Under the pieces are notes generated by a model. It saw nothing but the letters and a program-made list of their open reading frames with translations. It searched no databases and was not told the DNA's origin. From Acanthochlamys bracteata (Eukaryota > Streptophyta > Magnoliopsida > Pandanales > Velloziaceae): 64,000 nucleotides of DNA. Within the stretch, counting starts at the first letter, position 1. Every line of letters starts with the position of its first letter. The stretch is taken from positions 6,572,001-6,636,000 of the forward strand of contig CM034140.1 of NCBI GenBank assembly GCA_019914995.1. Direction: 5' to 3'. The translations under genes were made by a program, and so were the position numbers. Positions 13,032 to 23,210 of the stretch are shown here, one piece after another.

Positions 13032-14374
13032 ATTGCCCTAACTAACATTTTTCTCCTGCCCACAATAACTACAGAAAAATTTTCAAGTGGCTAAAAAGAA
13101 AATTTGTTTCATCTCCAAGGAGAAAATTTCAGAAAAGGAAGTGCACTTTCAGAAGAATTTTGATTTTTAGATGTTTGGTATTCGACTATAATAATAAACT
13201 AAATCTTTATTTTTTTTAACGAGATAAAATAAATAAATTCATATTATTGTAACCTTCAATTCTGATAATTTTTTACTCTAAAATAATTGTTCAAAAGATT
13301 TTAGAGATCATTTGAGAGCGCTTAAAATATTTTTTCAAAAATAAATTTAATTTTTTTAATTAAAATATTAATAAAAATTATATATATATATAAATTTTGT
13401 GATGTATGATTCAACAGTATTTTTCAAAAGTTTGAAAAAAATTTAAAATATTATTGAAATAAAATAATAAAATAAAATGAAGTGTGAAACGTGTTTTTAG
13501 GAATATTTGGCAGTGTTTATTGGAAAAAAACTTTTCGAACAAAATAATTTTTAAAATTTTTTTAAAAAATAAGTTTTATTTTTTTATTCAAAAAATAATA
13601 AAAATAACTAATAAAAAATTTTATGACGTTGAATTTTTCTGTATTATTAAAAAAATTTTAAAAACTTTAAAAAATATTTTAAAATTTTTATTTAAAAATA
13701 TGAAATAAAAAATTACGAAAAAAAAATCATCCAAATATAGTTCAAAGATTACGTACAGATGCCTGACTAAATTCTTTTAAATGTATGAATTTAAAACTGA
13801 AGAATTTTTCCATATGCAAGTTTTTCTTTAGGTTTCATAATTTGTGATATATAAGGATTTAAACTTTATATTAGAGTTAATGTATATAAATGAAAATAAG
13901 TCACTAATTCGCAAAAATTATTAAATATTTTGAATTATATAAATACATTATTTATTTTATCATTTTATGCCTTTATGGTGGGCTAAGGCTTCAAAGATCA
14001 GATTCTTTCTTATAACATTGAGCTATAATTTTCTATCAATTTTTTTTGGATGATCTATCTAGTTGTAATAAAAATAAATTTAATTATACAGTAAATTCAT
14101 AAAATTTTAAGAGCTCTAAAGATGGAATGGAAAATTTGTTTGCATGTCATAAGTGTTCCAGAATCAATCACAGTCCATCATTGAGGAAATTATTCAGCAA
14201 AATATAGTTTAAATGTAGAAATTTTCACCCTTGTCTCATATTAAAGACTTGTTTATTTTATTCGGAAGTGATACTTTTTCAAAATTCACTTTCGGATGAT
14301 TTTATATTTATTTTATTTATTTTTATAAATTCAGCTTTAAATAACTTATTTCTTAAAAGTTCATATTTTAAAAT

Positions 14375-15290
14375 ATATATATATATATATATATATTAGG
14401 AATATATGCATATCACTTATTAAACGCACATAAGTGCACATCAGCATGGTACCGTCATATAAGATTTTAAATTTGAACTTGACCGTTAGATATGAACAAC
14501 TATGAGTTGAGAATGTGTTCATAAAAATTTTAAAAAATTTATTTTTTTATCATTTTGATTAAGAAGTCGGATAAAGATTGATTCGTTTTGCAATTGAGCT
14601 AAACTTCTGTGAGCATGTTCATAACTCATACTTTTCATATCCAGCGGTCAAGTTCGAATTTGAAGCGTTATACCGATGGTACAACGCTGATGTGCGTTTA
14701 ACGAGATATATATATATATATATATACATAAGTTTTCTTACTTTCTATCATCTTGATCAAATGATCGGATAGAGGTGAACTGGTGGTCCGATTGAGCTGA
14801 AATTTTATAAATATGTGTCTAACTCATAATTCTTTATATCCAACGGTGGAGATTGGATTTAGAGATCACCACGACCATAAATCGGAAAAAGGAGTGCCCG
14901 AAAGTGCTCCTATTTTTCCCATATATATATATATATATGGGATAGGATATGGCACATGTAGACCTTAAAAGCACATGTATACACATGCCAGCCAAAAGTG
15001 GCCGGCGAGCTCTCCAAATCCAATCTTCACCGTTGGATATGAAGAATCATGAGTTGGAAACATGTTCATAAAATTTCAACTTAATCGGAATACGAACCGA
15101 CCCCCATCGCAACTCTTGATCAAAATGACATAAAAACAAAATATATATCTTTTGAGGTCGGTTTGTATTCCGATTGAACTGAAATTTTATGAACATGTTC
15201 CTAATTCATGATTCTTCATATCCATGTGTACACATATGTCTTTAAGACCTATATGTGCCTATATTCTATATATATATATAATGATTGGGT
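14375..15290. mobile_element. Cluster of (TA)n-bounded fold-back elements
   Basis: Two whole elements and one half element separated by (TA)n runs. Element A (about 14396-14706) has ends containing TTAAACGCACAT...CATCAGC as inverted repeats. The half element (about 14728-14926) has only a right arm. Element C (about 14938-15272) has ends built on GGCACAT..AG(A/G)(C/T)CTTAAA. All share a subterminal core of the type CCGTTGGATATGAA...ATGAGTT facing its own inverted copy, with a central TTGATCAAAATGAC-like spacer. They resemble microsatellite-targeting elements such as rice Micron in being bounded by (TA)n; family identity is inference. No coding capacity. Confidence 0.75.
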
Positions 15291-15878
15291 GACAAATTTT
15301 AAATTGTGCAGATTTTTATCATTATTTTTTCTTTCAGTCAAAGAATATCTACATTTAGGAGGTACACAAGAATATACCACCTAAAGTTGAGATGTCTAAC
15401 GTTTGTTAAAGTAATCAATAAACAAAAACACACAGTGCATTAAATTCTTACGTAGAGTTATGATTTTGATCTATTAGGAAAGTGAGTTATGAAGTAACCT
15501 AATTGAATTCATGGTACGTACCTCTGGATTCTTTGTATTAAATTTGGTTATCAGTTTTCAATTAAATTTAACAAGTTAATATGATCATCACTACTTAGTA
15601 CTTTGTAAAAATAAAAAAATTAAAGCGTGCAACGAATTAAAGGACATTTAGGAGTGCTTATAAGGCAAAAAATTATGAAATAAAAAATATTTTAAAGTTT
15701 TTTAAAAGAACGGACTTGACTTGTTTGACTTAAAAGCTAGAAACGTTTATACATATTAAGATTGAACGGCATACAATTTATCTATACTTTTCAAAATTAA
15801 AAAAAATTATAAAATACTATAAAATATTTATTAAAAGATATAAAAATTTTATAGAAATAAAAGTAGTTTAATAAAAAC

Positions 15879-16455
15879 TGTCTATTAGGACTCCAAATTA
15901 GGCTAGGCCTAGATTAGTAGCGTGTAAAATTTAGTTGGCCTGATTGAAAGACGAGCTAGTTAATTTGAAGATAGACCAGCAATTCGCATTGGATTGGGCC
16001 AAGTGGATCTTAGTTTGGTGGGCTTACAACCTATGCTTCTTAACTATCTCATATTAGCTGTGTGATAGAATGAATATATGCTTATAAATGAAAATACTAA
16101 TCCATAAAATATTGGTCAATCCTTTTAGTATGAAATTTCAATTCTATAATTAGTATCAGAGCCGATAGGGTGTAGCTATTCGACGTGTTGCTGGAGAAGA
16201 ATTGTTGAACTTTTAAGTTAAGTTAGGTTCGAATTAGTAGCGTATAGAATATGGTGGACTTGTATAAAAGACGGGTTAACTAACTTGAAAGTGTGCCAAC
16301 AACTCATTTTAGATTTGATCAAGTAAATCCTGACTTTGTGGATTTAACAGTCTCGCATTGACTAGGTGCTAGAATGAATATGTGCTTATAAATAGGATAT
16401 GCTAATTTTTAAAAATTGATTAATTCTTTTAGTATGGGGATCCGATTCTATACTG
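15879..16455 (+). mobile_element. Miniature LTR retrotransposon (TRIM-like)
   Basis: Two diverged direct repeats of about 250-270 bp (about 15879-16150 and 16203-16455) share ATTAGTAGCG, GAATGAATATRTGCTTATAAAT and TTTTAGTATG, among other blocks. Between them, directly after the first repeat, is TAGTATCAGAGCC (16151-16163), one base from the initiator-tRNA(Met) primer binding site TGGTATCAGAGC used by many plant LTR elements. The internal region is only about 50 bp, so no gag or pol is present. This layout is that of a terminal-repeat retrotransposon in miniature. No clear 5-bp target duplication was found, so the exact ends are approximate. Confidence 0.65.
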
Positions 16456-16598
16456 TCAAACATTCCCTAAATGTTATAGAACTACCATAAACCTCCTTAA
16501 CTGAATCATATATATTCAATGCAAATAATGTTTTCTCATAACCTTAAAATTTTAATTAAAATACACTTTCTAGTGGTACATATAGTTTGAAATTTAAG

Positions 16599-17120
16599 CA
16601 GGAGAGGTAATATGGGTTAATAGGTCGGTTCTGGATCGATCCATATAATAACCGGGTCAAAATTGTCGATCCTAACCCAACCTATTTATAACCGGATCAA
16701 ATTCGGGTCGACCCATTTAATAATTAAATTATTAAATAAAAATTATAAATATTAATTTTTAATAATAATATATATATAATTATTAATTATGATATATTTA
16801 AAAAGAAATATTAATTTTGACAAAATTTATAAATTAAATAAAAATTAATTAAAATTAAGATAAATAAATAAAAAATATATACAAATTAAATTCAAATTTT
16901 TTGCTATTATTTCTAATTATTAAGTAATATATACTATATAAATAGTTATACAGATTAAACGGATCAATTTCGGGTCAATTTGAATCCGATCCGAGCCAGT
17001 TAAAAATTTTCGGATCATTTTCGAGTCGATCCGAAATCAATCCAAATCCGATTAAAATTTGATCCGAATCCGACCTTTTCGGATCGAATTTTCGAATCGG
17101 GTCGAAATTTGCCACCCCTA
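16599..17120 (-). mobile_element. Old hAT-like MITE, copy A
   Basis: A 522-bp AT-rich element whose right end is TTGCCACCCCTA and whose left end is a mutated inverted copy. The flanks AATTTAAG (16591-16598) and AATCTAAG (17121-17128) are an 8-bp target duplication with one mismatch. The interior carries repeated CGGGTCAA / GATCCGA words and matches the element at 33924-34464 in opposite orientation. Eight-bp duplications are the hallmark of hAT transposons. The mismatched flank and end mark it as an older insertion. Confidence 0.75.
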
Positions 17121-17129
17121 AATCTAAGC

Positions 17130-19441
17130 ACCCTCTATGCCCAAAAAAAAGAAAAAAAAGAGTTGCTAACATATCTATCTATATTAATGACTTTTCATAT
17201 TTTTTATAATAATTTACTTTGTACAACTTATTTTATAAAAATTTATTTTTGCAAATATTCATTCCATTTGAAAGAACATAAGTGTGATAGGAAGTGGTCT
17301 CGTTGAACTTGTCATTCTTCCTAAGCGAAAGAAGCTAAACAAGTAATGTACCATTACTAAATTCGTGTTTTAATTATGTAAAAGTAAAGTTTTGTAAAAA
17401 TTAGCTCTATAAAAGTGAAATTCGATAAAAAATAAAGTTCCATAAAAATACATTTTGAATAGTAAGTAAAAATACATTTTGAATAGTAATTAAAACATAT
17501 GAATTATAATTTGGAATAAAATTTTAGTGAAATTAGAATTCGGGACGAAAGTAAAAATGAAATTAGAGTGTAAACTTAAAATTTAGAAAAAAAAGTTGAG
17601 TGCGATGTTAATTGAAAAATATCCTAAGATAAACAAGTAACTTAGTTCGTTCGGCATTCTGTTACACTATTTTTTGTTCATCTATCTATCTATTTTATTT
17701 GGGTTATGCTTATTTTAATATGTTGCATATTCTTTTGTGTAACTGAAATAAAAATAACTTTTTAGTAAAGGAAGTGAATTATAAGAGTAAACATACCACA
17801 TACCAGTTCAAACCACCGAGGCTATTAGCAATAGGCTGCTCTATGGAGCACGGTCGATATCCTCTTGCCCCAAGTGTCCACAATAACAGGAAGCGATTAG
17901 ATAAACAAATAAAGTTTCCTTGATAAAGATATAATACAGGCAAGAAATATAACAGAGGTCCTGTCAAAATATTCAAACCTTGGGCAATAGAGAAGTCAGC
18001 AAAGAAAAGTTTTTAGTTCTATGGGAAATCATTCCATAGAGAAATTAAGCAATCACATTGATGCAGAATCGAACTTTGAACTCTTATCTGGAAGAATCAG
18101 CGTCACGATTCAATAGGTAATAGTTTTGTGATACTGGTAAACTGCATAAGGTTTTTCATCCTCTGAATTGGTCTTGCAGCTATCTCCTCCGCGAATTTCT
18201 GCTTTGCGATGCCGATCTTGACATCTTCTGATGCTGCATGCTTGCTGCTGCATTACCACTGGTTTCTGCTGCTTGTGTTGTTGCTCAGTCAATTGATTGT
18301 ACTGTTGACTGATTCCGAGTCTGTAGCAAGGAATTTAAGACTGCTGATGTACGTTCTGGACTCTTTTATCTTGGTCCTGCAAGCATAACAATATACTGTT
18401 TGAGACTGTAGCAGACTGCATCAGGATTGAACTCGTAAATACCAGCCAAATTAATTATGTCTATAGGAAGTACAAGCATGCATATGACTCAATCTAATGA
18501 CAACCAAGTCTTTATCTCATTAGACATGGTTGACTAAATGAATTACTTGACGTTATTTGCGCTATATTAAAAACGCCTCTTTCGTAAATTTCAGAAGAAA
18601 ATGATGCAGTTACACATTCTAAATAGCACATATCAATCCAATAGAAGCAAATGACTCTAAAAGAGGAATTAAATATTTACACTGAGTTGCATAGATGACA
18701 ACTAAAGGGCGCACCACCACAATTAAAAAGGAAAATAGTCATGAGCATATATGATGACAGGAAAGTAACCACCAAACTATTATACCTGTGGAAGGACTAT
18801 ACACAAGCAGATTTCTCAAAAGACTTGCTAAAGATTACCAACCATTATGGTCCATTCCAGAAAAAATATGCAAAAGATTATGCAAGGAAGGCATCTCTTT
18901 ATCAAGACTATGAACTAGAGTAGTTTAATGCTGTAGGATCTAGGAACAAAAGCTGGTGAGGGAGAAACTGCACATACAATGTGAACTGACATCTTGCAAT
19001 TGGTTTGATGATCATCAGTATGGCAATATGCAAATAATTACAAAAAGAACAGCAGTTAACACTTTTAACAGATATTCCTTTTCCGTAAACCATCTTAATA
19101 AGTAAATGCCAAGTAGTCCATTGGAGTAACTGAAAAAACTTGTGAGATGGGAGAACTCAACCTTCGTCTCATCATGATGACTTTACAGACATAGGCCCTG
19201 TTAACTCATGACGTTACAGACATAGATCATGTTCAGTCATGGACCACCTGTATTTCTAAATGATGCATAACCTCCTGTTGTTCTCCCATTTCTAAAGGAT
19301 ACACCTAATATATGAAGCATAATTGTGTCTTCTGTCTTGTAACATGTAGTGAACTGATAAATGCTATAACAAGATGGCTTCATAGACAAGTAACTGATAA
19401 AACATACGGTGAGAGCTAAGTATGCATTAGTTGAACTTACT
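17130..19441. other. Spacer downstream of ABCI1 relic
   Basis: No supportable gene. Around 17435-17510 a unit of about 24 bp containing ATACATTTTGAATAGTAA occurs twice in tandem. From about 17.8 to 19.4 kb base composition is less AT-biased than the repeats, so this may be the old 3' region of the ABCI1 relic, but no frame of useful length can be read. Short ORFs at 18110-18292 and 18741-18923 have no family features I recognise. Confidence 0.45.
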
Positions 19442-20110
19442 TCAGCGAACAAGATCAGCCATAGTCTTCCTCGTTGGAAATCTTTGAGATGGTCTAAAGG
19501 GCATTGAACCTTCAATTTCCATAGGCAGGTGTTGCCACAAGACAATTCCAACCCTCTCCCTATGCTCTGTCATTATATATTCTACAGTTTGACCCCCTCA
19601 TCATCCAAAACAGCAGAAGGCTCATCCAGCAACCAGATGGGGCTCTCTACAGCAAGCAATCTGGCCAACTGTAGATGTTTCCTGTCCCATGGAAAGCATT
19701 CTCGCCTTCTCATTTGCCAATCTACCAAGACCCATAAACTCAAGTGCTGGCAATAATTTGCTGGACTTTCTCAAGGACTTCAAACCACTGGACATTGTTC
19801 AATACTGTGAGCTTATCCTTTATGGCATCTTTAAAGGTTAGCCAGTTAAGTTGGAGCTTATACTGCTGGAAACCTGGAAGACACCAGAGGAAGTAATATC
19901 ATGCCCATTCCAGAGAATTTCACCAGCAGATGGGCGAGAGAGCCCAGCCAGCATGCGAAGGGAAGTTGTCTTTCCAGATCTATTAGCACCAGTTAGCACA
20001 AGTGCAGAACCAACACCAAGGAGACACTGATATTGCACAGACTAGTTTAGGCATTTCGCATGCATGAGACATTGTTTAGCAGTATTGTGGGAAGTAGAGG
20101 TTTGCCAGAG
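19442..20110 (-). pseudogene. ABCI1: Decayed ABCI1 / CcmA ABC-transporter ATPase
   Basis: Relic of the ATP-binding subunit of the cytochrome c maturation ABC transporter, which acts at the mitochondrial inner membrane in plants. Fragments in order on the minus strand: NNVSCMRNA, GSALVLTGAN, RMLAGLSRPSAGEILWNGHD, QYKLQLNW, NNVQWFEVLE, FMGLGRLANEKARMLSMGQ, a LLDEPSA block, and an RFP-RKTMADLVR end. Damage: a stop where Gln is expected after MRNA, a frameshift before GVGSALVLTG, the Walker A Gly changed to Arg (GANRSGKTT), an 8-bp duplication after VFQ that shifts frame, and further shifts near the signature and Walker B. No introns interrupt what remains, so it could be a retrocopy or an intron-poor original locus; I cannot tell which. 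Confidence 0.85.
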
Positions 20111-20154
20111 GCATTTAGACGTGTTTACCAAAGTATATATATATATATATATAT

Positions 20155-20560
20155 GGGTGGGGATAGGGGCACCCCACCCTTAGGGGCACCTTAGGGCACC
20201 CCCTTCTAAAAAGATGCATAAAAAATTTTAAATATAATCTCCACCGTTGGATATGAAAAATTATGAGTTACAAAGACGGCGACAAAATTTTAGCTCAATC
20301 GGATCATGAATTAATCTCCATCGAATTTCTTGATCAAAATGACATAAAAAGAAAAAAGAACATCTTTATCAAATTTTATTATTTATATCATTTGATCAAA
20401 CGTCGGATGGAGATTAATTTGTATTCCGATTGAGTTGAAACTTTGTCATCATATTTTTTACTAATAGTTCTTCATATCTAACGGTGGAGATTGGATTTAG
20501 AACTTTAGATTGAAAAGGGTGCCCCTAAGGTGCCCCTAAAAATGGGGTGCCCCTATATAT
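20155..20560. mobile_element. (TA)n-bounded fold-back element D
   Basis: About 400 bp between (TA)n runs (20134-20154 and 20555-20566). Ends are inverted repeats made of GGGGCACCCCA and TTAGGGGCACCTTAGGG words; the inner arms carry the same CCACCGTTGGATATGAA core and ATGAGTT motif as the elements at 14375-15290. It lies just beyond the 5' end of the ABCI1 relic, between it and any former promoter. Confidence 0.75.
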
Positions 20561-20566
20561 ATATAT

Positions 20567-21940
20567 ACGTTGTACTATCTGCAAATCACGAATGGATGAG
20601 AAATCAATGACGAGAAATATAAGAAAAATATTTTATCGAAGTTGCTAATCTATAGGGATCATGACGAACACTATGAACTGCTTATTTAAAAAACACATGA
20701 ATAAAGCGCAACCTGAGAGAACAATGGAAACTTAATTTTCTCTAACCCAAAACAATTTCTACATAAAATAGGCAGGCATCATCTCAATAGAACGAGTACG
20801 AATTTCGCACCATAGAACGAACAGAGATCAACAATTGCAGGCGGCGGAGTCGGCGGCCTCGAAGAAGTTGGTGAGGAGCGACGGCGGCTGACAACAAAGC
20901 ATTATAGTTGAGTCGATGATTGAATTCGTTCGCTGAATGAAAGAAGGTTTCGTATGGGATGGGAAGAGAAACCCTAGAATGAAAGAGGGTTTACGGAGGC
21001 GGCGGTGAACCGCCGGAGAGCGACAGATAAGAAAGCGGTGGAGAAGTGCAGAAAGAAATAAAGTTTGCATAATCAATCATGTTGGCATAGAAATTGCATA
21101 TTAGATCTTTTAATAATATGTTTAGCATTAATAGGCCCATATTTATTATTGTTATTTTTCTAATATAAAGTTGGCAATTGTCATTAGGCCCAAAATAAAT
21201 GAGTTAAAAAGTTATTTTATTTTGAGTGAAAAAGGAATTATTTGTTTCGTCTTCTAAAATTAATTTCTTAATTTAATGAAAAGTTTTACGGATTTACTGA
21301 ATACTATATATAAACATTTCTGAAAATATTTAATTTTTTTAAGCTTTTGTAAATATACATATTTAAAAACAGCATTTAAAGAGGGTTACCAACATTTAGA
21401 AAACTTCTCAAAATTAATTTTCATGAAGTTTTCATGTTGTTAAATTTGTAGGCAATTAAATGAACATATTCATGTTGTATCCTTCTTAATTACATTGCAA
21501 ATGCTTTTTCTTCAATCCCATAATTACTTCTATCCTTATATATACAATGAGCATTAAATCAAATATAGACCTTCTGCGTTTTATTTTATTTAAAATTTTC
21601 ACGTTTTTTAATAAATATATTACAGTATTAAAAAAAATTTTTAATTTGAAAAGTATATAAATTATATGTTGTAGAATTTATACATATATATAATTTTAAT
21701 TATCTTGATATAAAAAATAAATCTAGATAAGTTTCTTTAATTTAAACACTTTCAAATATCTCATTTGACCAAATAAAATATCTAAAATAAATCGGTGGAT
21801 TGAAGAGAAGAATAATTAAAGAGATTAAAAAAAAGAGAACTATGATTTTCTAATATGCAACTACTAATTATGTAACTAACTGCTCCCAACATCCCTAATT
21901 AATACACAATTAAATTCATTAACATTTTTTTTTCTAATAA
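20567..21940. other. Spacer between ABCI1 relic and VUP1-like gene
   Basis: Less AT-rich up to about 21060, where an 82-codon minus-strand ORF (20828-21076) runs; it has no domain I recognise and may be leftover 5' sequence of the broken locus. After that the sequence is AT-rich, with no genes seen. Confidence 0.45.
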
Positions 21941-21945
21941 CAACA

Positions 21946-21949
21946 GTAA

Positions 21950-22013
<64 letters not shown>
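21946..22013. repeat. Palindromic (AAT)n(ATT)n microsatellite
   Basis: About ten AAT units run directly into about fourteen ATT units, making a near-perfect inverted repeat that could extrude as a hairpin. It ends 1-3 bp before the TATA box of the VUP1-like gene. Confidence 0.9.
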
Positions 22014-22014
<1 letters not shown>

Positions 22015-22022
22015 TATATAAG
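22015..22022 (+). promoter_or_regulatory. TATA box of VUP1-like gene
   Basis: TATATAAG lies 89 bp upstream of the ATG at 22111, a normal distance for a plant TATA box with a leader of about 60 nt. It directly abuts the AAT/ATT palindrome. Confidence 0.65.
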
Positions 22023-22110
22023 TTAAGGGGTGGATTGTTAACCCTTTGGTTCTCTCCTTGCAAACATTTTTCTTTCTCACAAATATTTCCAAAACTTCCA
22101 AGAGATAAAC

Positions 22111-23210
22111 ATGGAAGCTGATCACAACCAGTCCAGCACCAATTCCTCCATGAACAAAACCTTAAATCCAACCAAACCCTATCACTCTACTGCTTCATCT
22201 TCTTCGTCTCCGTCTCCGTTGGGGTCCGAAGAGAGCAGTTGGACAGCTTACTTTGTAGACTTCATTACAACACAAGGGAGGGAGACTGCAAGTGATCATG
22301 GTTGCTCTAATAAAAGCTCATCATCATCAATGGTGGTCTCCGTTGATAATAACAGTTACAAGCATATGCATTTGATCAAGAGAAGATCAAGAGGGAAGGG
22401 AAATATTGTAGATGACTCTTTGGAAGATACTGCTTCTTCTCCTGTTAATAGTCCCAAGGTACTACTATTTAATTTCTAATATAACAACAAACTAAATATT
22501 TATCCACACCAAATTCAGCGAAAAGTTTAATTTCTCTAAATTTTTTGCCACCACCATGATGAAGTTAATTTTGCTCTACCCTCTCTCTCTCTTGAAATAT
22601 TTTATTAAAATCGCATCGCTTTTATATATTGTACTATATTTAGGTCTACTCAGTACATGTCCGAACTATATAAATCTATATTCTCTCAACTTATATTCGA
22701 TAGGCGTGAAAACTTTTTGTTGGGTTATATTTTTATTTTGTATTTTATCTATTCTAATATATCCATACATCAAGTTTAATATTTTCATCTCCGATGCGTT
22801 TATCTTATGAACATCTTGACTTTTAATTTTCTAATAATTAAAGAAATTTGTTCTGAAGGTTTATGTTGATTAATTCTTTTTTTTTTTCTTTCTCATGGAT
22901 GTATGTGTATAGGTATTTCAACAATTGATTAACACTGAAACAAGCCACAGAAGTACTGCAAATGAAATGAGAAACAATAATATTATTGAGCAGGTAATTT
23001 ATACACTACTGCTTCACCTTTTATCTAAATTTGCATCAATATAATTGGATATATTTATTTATTTAGCAGAAGTCTTGTGGAGGCAATGAAGATTCTTATG
23101 CAGAGTTGAGAAGTGCTACTACTGGAAATGAAATACAGGCTACAAATGAGCTAAGAAAGAAAGGGTTCTGCTTAGTTCCTGTATCAATTGTGAAAGATTT
23201 TATTAGTTAA
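22111..23210 (+). CDS. VUP1-like (vascular-related unknown protein) family
   Basis: Small nuclear-type plant protein related to Arabidopsis VASCULAR-RELATED UNKNOWN PROTEIN 1 and its paralogues, which influence growth and hormone responses; biochemical role unknown. Three exons in phase (22111-22458, 22913-22993, 23070-23210) give 189 aa. Diagnostic blocks are EESSWTAYFVDFI (about residues 45-58) and DTASSPVNSPK (about 106-116) just before the first intron. Between them lie Ser-rich runs and a basic KRRSRGKG stretch that could serve as a nuclear signal. The C-terminus KKGFCLVPVSIVKDFIS is coded by exon 3. Family recognition rests on these two motifs. Confidence 0.75.

Larger units (their letters stand above)
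11345..14374. other. Upstream region of HDG2-like gene, then AT-rich repeats
   Basis: No coding sequence seen. The first several hundred bases are the probable leader and promoter of the HDG2-like gene. From about 12.4 kb on there are diverged AT-rich MITE blocks (about 12395-12600, 12610-12855, 13340-13740). The ORF at 13484-13708 lies within one of these blocks and is not a gene. Confidence 0.6.

Noticed and set aside
13484-13708. 74-codon Lys/Phe/Ile-rich ORF
   Set aside because: Falls in an AT-rich MITE block; composition explains it.
21899-22171. 90-codon minus ORF with Ile/Leu runs
   Set aside because: Translation of the AAT/ATT microsatellite and antisense of VUP1-like exon 1.
22556-22810. 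84-codon ORF with hydrophobic residues
   Set aside because: Lies in intron 1 of the VUP1-like gene and reflects AT-rich composition.
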